Source of the DNA: an uncultured Verrucomicrobiota bacterium
GTDB taxonomy: Bacteria > Verrucomicrobiota > Kiritimatiellia > CAIQIC01 > Lenti-01
Assembly: GCA_937860055.1 (NCBI GenBank)
Contig: CALMBO010000011.1
Coordinates: 1-64,000 of the forward strand
DNA length: 64,000 bases
Reading direction: 5' to 3'
In this document: piece by piece, positions 1 through 9,552 of the stretch
Layout of the letters: each line of letters opens with the position of its first letter
How positions within the stretch are numbered: position 1 is the stretch's first letter
Translations under genes and position numbers: made by a program
Notes under the pieces: generated by a model
What the model was told of the DNA's origin: nothing
Database searches by the model: none
The model's input: the letters and a program-made list of their open reading frames with translations, nothing else

Positions 1-45
1 GAAAAGGCAACCGTAGAGACTTCAGAGAGATCACCGGAGGCTGAA

Positions 46-243
46 ATGGACGAAGAAAAGGCCGAATCATTGGCAAAATTGCTGGGCGGGGAGACCTGGA
101 ATTCGGGCGGGGATATCTGGCTGGTCATCCTGAAGAGATCTGATGGCAAGATCGTGGCCATTTCAGATGAATTAGTGGCCGAATATGCGGACGAAGAGGC
201 TCTGGGGGCGGGAGAGCCAGGGAACCAGATCCTGCTGGTTTAG
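46..243 (+). CDS. Small hypothetical protein (65 aa)
   Basis: ORF only; stop overlaps the 3' end of the convergent vsr gene. Confidence 0.4.
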   Translation: MDEEKAESLAKLLGGETWNSGGDIWLVILKRSDGKIVAISDELVAEYADEEALGAGEPGNQILLV

Positions 244-653
244 GCCTTCTTCAGGGTCTTCTCGATCCTGCCCAAGACCCTTTCGGGCCTCTTGAGTTGG
301 CATTCCCATACAACGACAACCCTCCAGCCTAGACGGCGTAGCTGGCCAAGGTGCTTCCTGTCGTTGGCGACGTTCCGCCTGAACTTTTCCGCCCAGAACC
401 TCCGATGGCTCTTGGGGGTAGTCGTTGCCCTGCAGCCACTGTGCCTATGCCAGAAGCATCCATGGACGAAGACCACTGTACGGAATCGGGGCAGGACAAT
501 GTCGGGCTTTCCGGGCAGGGATGAGACGTGAATTCGGAACCTGTAGCCAGTCTTGTGGAGAAGTGAACGAACGGCGATCTCTGGGCGGGTGTTCTTGCCC
601 TTGATCTTGGCCATGAGAAGGCTTCGTTCTGGGATGGATAAGACATCAGCCAT
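240..653 (-). CDS. vsr: Very short patch repair (Vsr) endonuclease
   Basis: Motifs MAKIKGKNTRPEIAVRSLLHKTGYRFRIH, LPGKPDIVLPRFRTVVFVHGCFWHRH and W....RNVANDRKH are typical of Vsr. Confidence 0.92.
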   Translation of the reverse strand: MADVLSIPERSLLMAKIKGKNTRPEIAVRSLLHKTGYRFRIHVSSLPGKPDIVLPRFRTVVFVHGCFWHRHSGCRATTTPKSHRRFWAEKFRRNVANDRKHLGQLRRLGWRVVVVWECQLKRPERVLGRIEKTLKKA

Positions 654-677
654 GGCCAGCCTGAACAGAGCATATTG

Positions 678-1382
678 CTAGTTCTTGAAGTCTACTGTAA
701 TCCCTAATTCTGCCACTCTTTGAGCAGCGAGCCGCTCCAATCGTCTCGCCTGAGTCAAAAGTGTACGACGGAGCCCTTTTGAAACATCTCGCTCGCTAAT
801 GACACGGGCTAGATTGGCAATCGTTGTTGCCCTTCGAGCGATTCGAGTGTCGGGATGCTTGCGTTGCATAAATATCGTTTCGGGGATGATTCGCCCCTTG
901 TGCGAAACCGGCAACTGAATAATTTCTCGGGGAGCGGGCTCCTTCTCATTCAAGACGGCCTTTAACTCAGACTCCTCCAGCACTTTTCGGAATACCGTAT
1001 ATTCTGCTCTGTCCAGGAATGCTTTTGTATCCTTCTTGTCCTTACCTGCTACCAAGTCGTCAAGAGGCCACACCTCGATATATGCGACTTCAAATGGATC
1101 CAGAACATTCATTGCGACAGCGTCAGTTCTTTGGTTGGTAAGATGACGGCCAATTCGGCCACTCAATTTCTCAACTGTCTGACCCACGTAGATTGGTTCC
1201 CCGTCGTAATCGTAAAACGCATAAATGCCATTCTTGTAGCTTCCTATGCTTTTACCCGTCGCATCTTCCAACGCAAAGAATGCCCTAATCTCTTTGCGAA
1301 TCGCCGCAACATCTTGTGGCAGTCTCGTTGGTTTATCCTTTTTGGCGGGCCGGATCGCCCCTGTCTTATTTGTTTTTGCCAT
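678..1382 (-). CDS. GIY-YIG restriction endonuclease, Eco29kI-like
   Basis: GIYAFYDYDGEPIYVGQT is a GIY-YIG core; gene overlaps the end of a C5 methyltransferase; size fits the Eco29kI family. Confidence 0.75.
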   Translation of the reverse strand: MAKTNKTGAIRPAKKDKPTRLPQDVAAIRKEIRAFFALEDATGKSIGSYKNGIYAFYDYDGEPIYVGQTVEKLSGRIGRHLTNQRTDAVAMNVLDPFEVAYIEVWPLDDLVAGKDKKDTKAFLDRAEYTVFRKVLEESELKAVLNEKEPAPREIIQLPVSHKGRIIPETIFMQRKHPDTRIARRATTIANLARVISERDVSKGLRRTLLTQARRLERLAAQRVAELGITVDFKN

Positions 1383-2493
1383 TGATTTCCCTCCATGCAG
1401 GAGTCAGATAGTTTCTAGCAATCCATCGAATAACGGGGACACATACCGCATCACCAAAACCAAAAAGGGCCTGATTCAGGGGGACGGATATCTTGAAGTC
1501 GCCTGCACCCATCAGCCGAGCACATTCTTTTGGCGTGAGAAGACGTACCGCATATTTTCCCTTACCGGCTACAAATAATATCTGGCGACCGCTTCCCCCT
1601 CTTGGCGTTCGGAGGCATCCCGCAATGCCATCCGTCCGCAACTCAGCCATGCTCCGCCCATTGCGAACTCGGCGGAATGCTGTCCCGCAGGTGATCTTCT
1701 TCCCGGCAATCATTTTGTCTGCAATCAACCTGTGCTTTGCACTCATCTGATTGAGCAGATATTCCGACCGCTGCTTGCTCCACCAGTAAGGAGAATTGGC
1801 TGGCAAGTTCTCGATTATGCCCGCCAATTTCTTCTTTGTTGGAATGATTTTTGGCAAATCACGCAGGGACCATCGGATTTGTTGGCTGTTGTTGATGTAA
1901 TCCGCAAGAACACGGGGACGGCATTGGGACTCACTGCATGTCGAGACCTTGGAATTAGGCGAACCATCTGTCATCCCCAACTTTCCAATTAAAAACATGC
2001 GGACCCGGCTTTGCGGAACAAAAAGTGAAGCATCAATGATCAATGCATCCACAGAATATCCAAGTCCATTGAGAGCAAGACAGGCGTCGCCAAAATCCTT
2101 CCCCTTATTGGAGGTCAAAAATCCAGCCACATTTTCCAACATCACAAGAGGAGGCTTGTTCTGCCCCGTCCCCTTAATGGCCTCTATAAAGCCCCAAAAG
2201 GCACTTGAATGCTTCCCTGCGAGCCCGCCTCTGGAGCCAGCCAAAGACAGATCATTACATGGGAAAGAAGCGGTCGCCAAGGTAACAGGGGGTATAGTGC
2301 CAACCTCTAATTTGTGAATATCCCCAAGTTCAAAATGGGCTTTGTCGTTGCGGAAATGCCCCTCATACATCCGTTTCTTGGATTCCTCGATGTCGTTTGC
2401 CCAGACCACCTGCCACTGGGCCTGTTCAAGTCCCATTCGCATTAGGCCGATGCCCGCAAAAAACTCCGCAACTGTCTTATTGCCCTTTTTCAT
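1366..2493 (-). CDS. DNA (cytosine-5-)-methyltransferase
   Basis: EFFAGIGLMRMGLEQ, FPCNDLSLAG (PC motif), MLENVAGF (ENV), QSRVRMFLIG (QxRxR), and the C-terminal RLLTPKECARLMG block. Confidence 0.94.
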   Translation of the reverse strand: MKKGNKTVAEFFAGIGLMRMGLEQAQWQVVWANDIEESKKRMYEGHFRNDKAHFELGDIHKLEVGTIPPVTLATASFPCNDLSLAGSRGGLAGKHSSAFWGFIEAIKGTGQNKPPLVMLENVAGFLTSNKGKDFGDACLALNGLGYSVDALIIDASLFVPQSRVRMFLIGKLGMTDGSPNSKVSTCSESQCRPRVLADYINNSQQIRWSLRDLPKIIPTKKKLAGIIENLPANSPYWWSKQRSEYLLNQMSAKHRLIADKMIAGKKITCGTAFRRVRNGRSMAELRTDGIAGCLRTPRGGSGRQILFVAGKGKYAVRLLTPKECARLMGAGDFKISVPLNQALFGFGDAVCVPVIRWIARNYLTPAWREINGKNK

Positions 2494-2631
2494 TCCACTT
2501 CTTCCAACGATGATTGCCGATACTACACCCCATTAAGATGCATCGCAATTGATTCCGACGTTCGTCCTCTCGCCCCTTCCGCCCCCAAGCCCCTCTTGCC
2601 CCCAACGCACTAATACCTCACAACGCTCCCC

Positions 2632-3345
2632 ATGCGTATCTCCGCCAAAAACCTAGGCATATTAGCCCTACCCGACTGTTGCCCCCGCTGCTTCTGGATG
2701 CGAGCCAAACTGGGCTGGAAGGCTCCCTGGGCCATAATGCCGGGCATCTTCTCTTCCATAGACGCATACTCGAAAAAGGCCATCCTGGCGTATTTCGAGA
2801 CGAACGGCCATTTTCCCCCATGGATTGCAGGACGATGGGCAGAAGCAAGACCCCTGCCAACTCCCCATCACTCCACCTTCCGTATGAGCGACCCAGAGAC
2901 GGGGGTAATCGTGACTGGTGTTCCTGACCTGATTCTTGGTCTCCCTGATGACAGACTGGCCATCCTCGACCTAAAGACCGCCAGATACAGCAAGCATCAG
3001 GACTTTCTGTTGCCCATGTACCAAGTCCAACTGGTCGGCTACGCCCTGATTGCTGAAGGGCTAGGCCTGGGGACTGTGGAGGCTCTGGGGCTGGTCTATG
3101 GGGAACCTCCAGCCAATGACGACGATACTGGCCTGGATGCCTTGGTGGACGACAAGGGGTTCTCGATGCCATTCAAGACGACTGCGGAGCCCATCGAACT
3201 CAACAGGGCTTTGATTCCTCCATTGCTGAAGAGGGCCAAGACTCTTCTGGAGATGGAAAACCCTCCCGCTCCTGGGGAGGGTTGCAAGGAGTGTCGGCTT
3301 GTCGAGGAGATGGCCAAGATCAGCGGGAAATTATGCCGGCCATAA
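2632..3345 (+). CDS. PD-(D/E)XK nuclease superfamily protein (Cas4/RecB-like)
   Basis: GVPDLIL...LAILDLKTA (D...DxK) followed by YQVQLVGYALIAE; C-terminal CKECRLVEEM. Confidence 0.65.
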   Translation: MRISAKNLGILALPDCCPRCFWMRAKLGWKAPWAIMPGIFSSIDAYSKKAILAYFETNGHFPPWIAGRWAEARPLPTPHHSTFRMSDPETGVIVTGVPDLILGLPDDRLAILDLKTARYSKHQDFLLPMYQVQLVGYALIAEGLGLGTVEALGLVYGEPPANDDDTGLDALVDDKGFSMPFKTTAEPIELNRALIPPLLKRAKTLLEMENPPAPGEGCKECRLVEEMAKISGKLCRP

Positions 3346-3359
3346 AATCTCGATCAGGC

Positions 3360-3833
3360 TTACTTCTTGGCTTTGGCTTTCGCCTTGGGAGCCTTGGCTT
3401 CCTTCGGCAACATCTCCGCCACTTCTCGCTTACCCTTGCCCCGTAGACCCTGGAGCCTTGCCCCAGTCGCCTTCCGCAAATTAATCTTCCCCTTATGGGC
3501 TTCCCAGTTGACGACGGCCTGGGACGAGACGCCTGCCAGACCAGCAAAGGCTTTTTGGGTCAGGCCAAGGCGTTTCCTCATGGCCTTCACTCCTTGGCCA
3601 GTCATCCAGAAGCGACCCTCGGGTTCGGTTTTCGCCTCAAGGACCCTATCGGCCTTCGGCATTGCCCGCTTCAGGCCGGAGACCTCCTTCTGAAGGGCAT
3701 CCACCTGCTTGCGAAGGCCAGCAATCAAGGCTCGATAGGTAGACGAGGCCTTCTTGACTGGAGCGATGATGCTCTTGGCTTCTTTCTTGGCCAGACGGGA
3801 GATTTCGGCTTTGAGAACAGACATTACGTTCAT
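3360..3833 (-). CDS. HTH-domain regulator with C-terminal XRE-like fold and basic tail
   Basis: GVKAMRKRLGLTQKAFAGLAGVSSQAVVNWEAHKG; start at 3833 chosen because ATGA overlaps the upstream stop. Confidence 0.65.
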   Translation of the reverse strand: MNVMSVLKAEISRLAKKEAKSIIAPVKKASSTYRALIAGLRKQVDALQKEVSGLKRAMPKADRVLEAKTEPEGRFWMTGQGVKAMRKRLGLTQKAFAGLAGVSSQAVVNWEAHKGKINLRKATGARLQGLRGKGKREVAEMLPKEAKAPKAKAKAKK

Positions 3834-4105
3834 GGCTTCTTCCTTTTCACTTTCCTCGGCAGGCATTTTGCCAAATCGAGTTTGTCCAGATCCTTGCAGG
3901 TCTCGGAAATCGAACATCCCAAACCCTTGGCAAGGGTTTCAAGGCTTTTCAGGCTAGGATTCCTCACCCCTCGTTCAATTCCCGAGAGGTACGAAGTGTC
4001 CAGCCCCGAACGTTCCGCCAAGGCTCGCTGCGAGAGTTTTTTCTTCGCCCTCAGTTTGCGGATGGAGTTTCCGAAGGCGACCAGAACGGGGTTCTTCTTC
4101 TTCAT
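3830..4105 (-). CDS. XRE-family transcriptional regulator
   Basis: IRKLRAKKKLSQRALAERSGLDTSYLSGIERGVRNPSLKSLETLAKGLG. Confidence 0.87.
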   Translation of the reverse strand: MKKKNPVLVAFGNSIRKLRAKKKLSQRALAERSGLDTSYLSGIERGVRNPSLKSLETLAKGLGCSISETCKDLDKLDLAKCLPRKVKRKKP

Positions 4106-4209
4106 GGAGTCATATTATGCCGGGGACGGACGATAAGTCCATAGCATTGGGAGGCTGGGCGGAAGTTCCGCACACGCATTGGGCGGAAGGCGGGAGAAGA
4201 GCGGTTCTC

Positions 4210-7200
4210 TTACTCCATCCTGACTCCGACCTTGTAGGCCCCGACGACATTGGGAGTCTCGTCGGTGTAGGTGTTCATCGGCGGATCGGCGGGGATGTCG
4301 TTGACATAGGGCTCGAACCCCAGCAGGAGGTTTGTCGAGCGTTCCAGCCGATAGACCCTGTTGCTGAGGCTGGACCAGGAAACGACAACGCCTCCGCTTT
4401 CGGGAACAGGCTGGGAGTCGGCGAAACCGAACATGGAGGCGTCGTTCGTCGGACTCGACCCGGCCAGTATTTCGTCCCCGTCAGGCATCCCATCTGCATC
4501 GGTGTCGGAGTTGGTCCACGAAGAGCCATAGATGTAAATCTCGTCGTAGTCGGTCACCCCATCGTCGTCGCTGTCGCTGATTGGGTCTTGAAGGGTGATG
4601 TCGATATTGGCCATGTTGCCGGTGACGGAAAGGAGATTGGCTGGATATATTCCGTTTGCTTCCCAGGATTCCATATTTCCGTTCCCATTGGAGTCTTGGA
4701 AAGCCCAGATGGTGTATTCTCCAGCCGGGGCGTTCGTGATCGTGTAGGCACCAGGGAAAGCAAGAACGGTCGAATATAAGGAGCCTGTTGCGGTGCGACC
4801 AGCCGTGGTAGCCCCCGCCATAAACTGTCCATGATTCGCATTTGTCGTCAGGTCGCTTGCCGTTCCGTCATCGAAGTTCCAGCCGGAGACAAGGCCAGGT
4901 TCGGTCCCGATCATGCCGTTGGTCATGACGCTCTGAATTTCCCCCTGCGAAAGGGTGCGGGACCACAGGCCGATGTCGTCAAGTTGGCCGGGGAATCGGT
5001 TGAAATAGTTTTGTAAGTCGCAATACCGGCCCAGATAGAGCGAGCCATCGCCAAAGCGGTGGATAGGGCCATTGGTCGTGGCCGAATTCAACTGACCATT
5101 GATGTACCACCGGCCAATAGTTCCATCATGCGTAAACGCCAAGTGAGTCCAGCCGTTTGATGCCCATACGCCATTCGCCGCATAGAAATTGTTGGCGTCT
5201 CCTAGATTTGCATATGGCCGACCGTCGCTGCTCCTTAGGCCGATAATATATGCTATTTGATTCGTTCCAGTCCGATATTTAGCAAGCATCGTTGCATAAT
5301 TTCCTGACAGGCTCCCCGCCACATTAATCCATGCAGACATGGTCATCTGCGTTGAAAGTTGTAGCGTTATCGTTGGAGCCTCTACCACAAGGCCATCGTC
5401 TATCCCATCCAGTGACAAGGCCTGGCTGTTTTGACCAGCGAAATATGGCAACGCCATTATGCAAACCATACCAGTCTGGGAGCCACCATATGTGATTGCT
5501 CCTGCGATTCCGTAAGAAGTAAATGCCCGCAGGCCCGAGTCCGAACTGCTAAACGCACTGGTTCCGCTCGAATTGGTGGCTTTGAGCCAATAGTAGTTCG
5601 TAATCCCCTGAGCAACAGTCAAATCATCAAAGGGGGAGCCAACGATGTTCTGGCCAATCTTTGTGGCAGATCCCAAAGCATTGTTGGTGTTTCGCCATAC
5701 TTCGTAGCCTGTAGCTCCAGACGAGTTTGTCCATGTGATCCGAATACGGTCGCTGTAGATGTCGGAAGCCGATACTCCGGTCGGAGCGAAAGGAATAGCG
5801 TTTGAGGCGTAGCCGGAGTCGACGTTGCTGAAAATGCTAGTCCCTCCGGCGTTGGCTGCCTTGACCCAGTAATAGTAGCTTGTTCCAATTGCTACGGTGG
5901 CGTCATCGTAAGGGGACCCGCCAATCCCCTGTGCAATCCGGCTTGAAGAGTTCGAGTTGTTACTGGTGTGGCGCCAGACCTCGTAGTCCGTCGCTCCGCT
6001 GGAATTTGTCCATGTCACTCGAACCATGGTGGGGTACGACCCGTCCGTTGCCAAAACGCCGGTCGGTGCCGAAGGAGCAGCAATTCCTGTCTGAACCACG
6101 ATGCTGGTACGGGAAATGCCGCTACCCGCTACGACAATTCCGCCCGTTCGGGACGATGCTGAATTGGTGGCTACGCTGAATGTGACCGTCCCATTGCCTG
6201 TACCCGACGCCCCGCTAGTGATGGTAATCCAAGAGACGTTGGAGGTAGCCATCCATGCCCCGCTGGCCGTTACGCCGATTGTCTTCCCGCTGGCGGCAGC
6301 ACTGGACAAGTTGGTGTTCGTAGGACTGATCGATAGTGTCGCTGCGTTCCACAATGCCGTCGGACGACCGAACCAAGTGTCGGGAACCGTTGGCCAACCG
6401 GCGGTTCCCAAAATATAATAGACAATCACAAGAGTTGCATCGTTGAAGATATCCTGACCAACGGTAAGAGGAGCATTGCCTCGGAAATATACTCCGGTCA
6501 TGGTGGTGCAGCCGTCGAATGCCCAGCCTCCAATGCTGGAGACGCCGCTACCAATCGTTGCGCTCCTCAAATTGGTGCAATATCGAAATGCATAAGTCCC
6601 GATGCTTATGACGCTGTCCGGGATTACTATATTGGACAATCTGGTGCATTCATAAAAGACCGACTGGCCGATGTTTGTAGCGCCATTGCCAATCACAACA
6701 CTCGACAGATTGGTACAGTAGCTGAACGCACCTAGACCAATATTTGCGACTCCGTTGCTGATCAATACATTGGCCAGGCCACCGCAAAACTGGAATGCAT
6801 TATCATCGAGGCTGGCGACGCTGCCGGGAATGGTGACGCTTCCCATACGAGTGCAATTCCTAAATGCAAAGGGGCCGACTATGGTGACGCCGTTTCCAAT
6901 CATGACGTCCGTCAGGGTTCGGCAGCCGTCGAATGCATTGCTTCCTATGGGTGCGATACTGTTGCTGATCGCAAGGGTTGCCATACTTGTGCAACCGCTA
7001 AACGCCCCCGCTCCAATATTGGTAACGCCACCGACCGCAACGCCAGTCAAGTTGGTGCAGTTAAAGAACGATGAATATCGAATGCTGGTAACACCTGTCG
7101 GAACTGCATAGCTACCACCCTTACCCTCGGGATATCTAAAAAGAGTTGCCTTGTTCTTATTGAACAAAACGCCATTCGTGCTGCTATACGAGGCATTGCT

Positions 7201-7854
7201 CGCATTCACTGTTATCGAAGTCAGACTGGAACAATTGTCAAAAACCCAGTCTCCGATATTGTTAACACCACTTCCGATCTCGATGTTGGGCAGGCGGGTG
7301 CATCGAAAGAACGCCCAGTCCCCGACGCTTTTGACACCGTTTCCGATAACGGCATTGGTCAGCTTATTGCAGTCTTGGAAGGCGCTACCTTGGATGTTGG
7401 TGACGCTGTCGGGTATGACGATGCTGGGCAGTCGGGTGCAGTAACCGAAAGCCGAGGCTCCGATGGAAGTGACGCCATTGCTGATTACAACGCTATTCAA
7501 GTTGGTGCAAGACCAGAACACCTGACTTCCCATGCTGGAAACCCCACTGCCAATTGTAATGTTGGTCAGGCTGGAGCAACCTCGAAACGCTTCATACTTG
7601 ATATTGGTCACAGTGCTGGGAATCGTTACCCTGGTCAGGATGACATTGTACATGAACGCTTGGTCTTTGATAACGGTGACGGTCTTGCCGTTTATGCTGG
7701 AAGGAATGTCAATCGAACCGATTCCCCCGGTGTACCCGGTGATGGTAAGCGTGTTGTCGGAGTTGGTCGTGTAGTTGAATTGAGCCTGTGCTACGAGGGA
7801 GAGTGCCAAATAGGCACATGCCGTCATCCCAAAGGGGCCGAATCTAACATTCAT
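4210..7854 (-). CDS. Secreted BspA-type leucine-rich-repeat protein with fibronectin-III-like, LamG-like and thrombospondin-type-3-like segments
   Basis: Signal peptide MNVRFGPFGMTACAYLALSLVAQAQ; many LRR_5-type repeats (AFxxCTxLxxVxIxxxVTxIG); two APTGVxASD...TWTNSSGATxYEVWR modules; LamG-like MTMSAWINVAG...GWTHLAFTHDG; DSDDDGVTDYDE...DTDADGMPDGDE. Confidence 0.9.
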   Translation of the reverse strand: MNVRFGPFGMTACAYLALSLVAQAQFNYTTNSDNTLTITGYTGGIGSIDIPSSINGKTVTVIKDQAFMYNVILTRVTIPSTVTNIKYEAFRGCSSLTNITIGSGVSSMGSQVFWSCTNLNSVVISNGVTSIGASAFGYCTRLPSIVIPDSVTNIQGSAFQDCNKLTNAVIGNGVKSVGDWAFFRCTRLPNIEIGSGVNNIGDWVFDNCSSLTSITVNASNASYSSTNGVLFNKNKATLFRYPEGKGGSYAVPTGVTSIRYSSFFNCTNLTGVAVGGVTNIGAGAFSGCTSMATLAISNSIAPIGSNAFDGCRTLTDVMIGNGVTIVGPFAFRNCTRMGSVTIPGSVASLDDNAFQFCGGLANVLISNGVANIGLGAFSYCTNLSSVVIGNGATNIGQSVFYECTRLSNIVIPDSVISIGTYAFRYCTNLRSATIGSGVSSIGGWAFDGCTTMTGVYFRGNAPLTVGQDIFNDATLVIVYYILGTAGWPTVPDTWFGRPTALWNAATLSISPTNTNLSSAAASGKTIGVTASGAWMATSNVSWITITSGASGTGNGTVTFSVATNSASSRTGGIVVAGSGISRTSIVVQTGIAAPSAPTGVLATDGSYPTMVRVTWTNSSGATDYEVWRHTSNNSNSSSRIAQGIGGSPYDDATVAIGTSYYYWVKAANAGGTSIFSNVDSGYASNAIPFAPTGVSASDIYSDRIRITWTNSSGATGYEVWRNTNNALGSATKIGQNIVGSPFDDLTVAQGITNYYWLKATNSSGTSAFSSSDSGLRAFTSYGIAGAITYGGSQTGMVCIMALPYFAGQNSQALSLDGIDDGLVVEAPTITLQLSTQMTMSAWINVAGSLSGNYATMLAKYRTGTNQIAYIIGLRSSDGRPYANLGDANNFYAANGVWASNGWTHLAFTHDGTIGRWYINGQLNSATTNGPIHRFGDGSLYLGRYCDLQNYFNRFPGQLDDIGLWSRTLSQGEIQSVMTNGMIGTEPGLVSGWNFDDGTASDLTTNANHGQFMAGATTAGRTATGSLYSTVLAFPGAYTITNAPAGEYTIWAFQDSNGNGNMESWEANGIYPANLLSVTGNMANIDITLQDPISDSDDDGVTDYDEIYIYGSSWTNSDTDADGMPDGDEILAGSSPTNDASMFGFADSQPVPESGGVVVSWSSLSNRVYRLERSTNLLLGFEPYVNDIPADPPMNTYTDETPNVVGAYKVGVRME

Positions 7855-7914
7855 GATACTCTCCTGGCTGTTCGGACAAGCCGTGGTAGTCAGAATCACC
7901 CTTGGCGTCCATAA

Positions 7915-8229
7915 TTGACGATTAAGGATGCTCCATTAACGGAGCAATTCAAATCGAGCAGTGCATTAGAGTCAAGCTCCATAAATGGAGCAGAACTCTT
8001 GCCCACGAACATCACAGGAAGCCAGATTCGCAAGCTGAGGAGCCAACTAGACCTCTCCCAGGACCAGCTCTCGGCCAAATGCCAGAGGGTAGGTCTGGAC
8101 ATCTCAAGGGGAACCCTGGCCAAGATAGAGGCTGGCATCCGTTGCGTCTCCGACCAGGAAGCACTTCTCCTAGCCCAGGCCCTGGGTAGCGCCGTCTCCG
8201 ATCTGTTTCCTAAGGGCAAGAAGAAATAG
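7915..8229 (+). CDS. XRE-family HTH protein
   Basis: ITGSQIRKLRSQLDLSQDQLSAKCQRVGLDISRGTLAKIEAGIRCVSD. Confidence 0.75.
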   Translation: MTIKDAPLTEQFKSSSALESSSINGAELLPTNITGSQIRKLRSQLDLSQDQLSAKCQRVGLDISRGTLAKIEAGIRCVSDQEALLLAQALGSAVSDLFPKGKKK

Positions 8230-8271
8230 CCTGAAATCCCGCTGGCCTCGCTTGCACAAGTCGCCTATCCA

Positions 8272-8532
8272 TTGAGAATGGACAGGAAGAACATTACGGG
8301 CTGGCAGATCAGGAAATTCCGCATTCAGAAGGGGCTGACGGTTCATCAACTGGCTTCAGCCTTGCATCCCTCGGCTATTCTCTGTTCTGGCGAAATCGTC
8401 GAAATCGAATTGGGAACGAGAAAAGTCTACGACTTTGAGATTCAAGGGATTGCCAAGGCTTTGGGGGTTCGCCCTTCTGAATTGTTTGCCACTCCTCGGA
8501 GAAAACGGCGTCCGAAACAGGGGCCAAGATGA
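8272..8532 (+). CDS. XRE-family HTH protein
   Basis: ITGWQIRKFRIQKGLTVHQLASALHPS...IVEIELGTRKVYDFEIQGIAKALGV; paralogous in layout to the preceding ORF. Confidence 0.72.
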   Translation: MRMDRKNITGWQIRKFRIQKGLTVHQLASALHPSAILCSGEIVEIELGTRKVYDFEIQGIAKALGVRPSELFATPRRKRRPKQGPR

Positions 8533-8732
8533 AAGAACTGCTGACCAAGGTGACGCATGATTTGGGCTTCGTCTGCGATAGCCTAAAAGAGGCCAAAGAG
8601 AAGGCGAATGCCGTCGAACGCCTTGCACTACTCGAAATATATTGGAGAGCTAAGTCGGTCCTTCAGGATGCAAATTCCTTGCTGAAGGCCATCGAGTCGG
8701 ATGCCGCAGGAGCAGTGAAGCCAAAGGTATAG
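8529..8732 (+). CDS. Small hypothetical protein
   Basis: ORF coupled to the preceding gene by a 4-bp ATGA overlap. Confidence 0.5.
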   Translation: MKELLTKVTHDLGFVCDSLKEAKEKANAVERLALLEIYWRAKSVLQDANSLLKAIESDAAGAVKPKV

Positions 8733-8905
8733 CATCCGCCTACTGGCCATCAGGACTGTTGGCCTGGGAGATCCGCCCTGGCATGGGGCGAACTGGCTGA
8801 AGGCCTGTTTTTCACTCCACAGAAAATAGTGGCGAAATCACGAAAATAGGGGGTCCCCAAAATCCAGTGATCACGTTATGTGTCGACCAACATAAGGAGA
8901 TCATC

Positions 8906-9451
8906 ATGTCAAAAATCGAACTCAGTCCGCAGAAAATCATTATCGCTCTCGAATCTCGGTCCCCGAAATCGCTTACCGAGGTCTACCGCATCTTGGGCGG
9001 TACTGGAAAGCTGTCGGGAACATTGGCGGCCAAAATCAGGGCGGCGGTTCCATATATCGAGAAGACCCTGGCCGAAAACAAGGGAAAATCCGAGAAGCCC
9101 GAGGACGAGGTGGAGCCCTCGAAGTCCAAAACGGCTCAAAAGGCCGACAAGAAGCCCGCCAAGGCCCCCAAGAAGTCCTCCGTCCCCCGCCATCCCATGA
9201 ATCCCTTCCGAGAGGGGTCTGGCTACGGGTTGATCGTGGACTTGCTGGCTCAAGCGGGAGCAAAAGGCATCGGCAAGCCTGAGCTCATCAAGGAGTACTC
9301 TTCAGCCTCTGGCAAGGATGAGACCCATTGCCGATATGATTTGGCGGTCATTCTATCCGCCTCCACCAGCTCAGAGAAAATTCACAAGTCTTGCAGGAGC
9401 GGATTTTCTATCCTGCGGGAGCAAGACCATCTGCGGATCAAGTTCGACTAG
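8906..9451 (+). CDS. Hypothetical protein, two small helical domains joined by a Lys-rich linker
   Basis: ORF; start at 8906 preferred (MSKIELSPQKII) with upstream aaggag. Confidence 0.55.
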   Translation: MSKIELSPQKIIIALESRSPKSLTEVYRILGGTGKLSGTLAAKIRAAVPYIEKTLAENKGKSEKPEDEVEPSKSKTAQKADKKPAKAPKKSSVPRHPMNPFREGSGYGLIVDLLAQAGAKGIGKPELIKEYSSASGKDETHCRYDLAVILSASTSSEKIHKSCRSGFSILREQDHLRIKFD

Positions 9452-9552
9452 CCCACGCAATGGCCGAGCGAGTTATCTACGCCCTGGGCGTCCACATCAC
9501 CCTTCGTATCTTTGTGTATGCCTGGCTGGCCAGCTAGGCGGGGAAGAACTCC

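Noticed and set aside
1131-2536. Several 64-122 aa plus ORFs over the R-M cassette
   Set aside because: Antisense to the well-supported methyltransferase and endonuclease genes, with no motifs of their own.
6430-7640. Repetitive DNA that might suggest a CRISPR or satellite array
   Set aside because: It is the coding periodicity of the LRR_5 repeats; repeats are degenerate and lack constant-length spacers.
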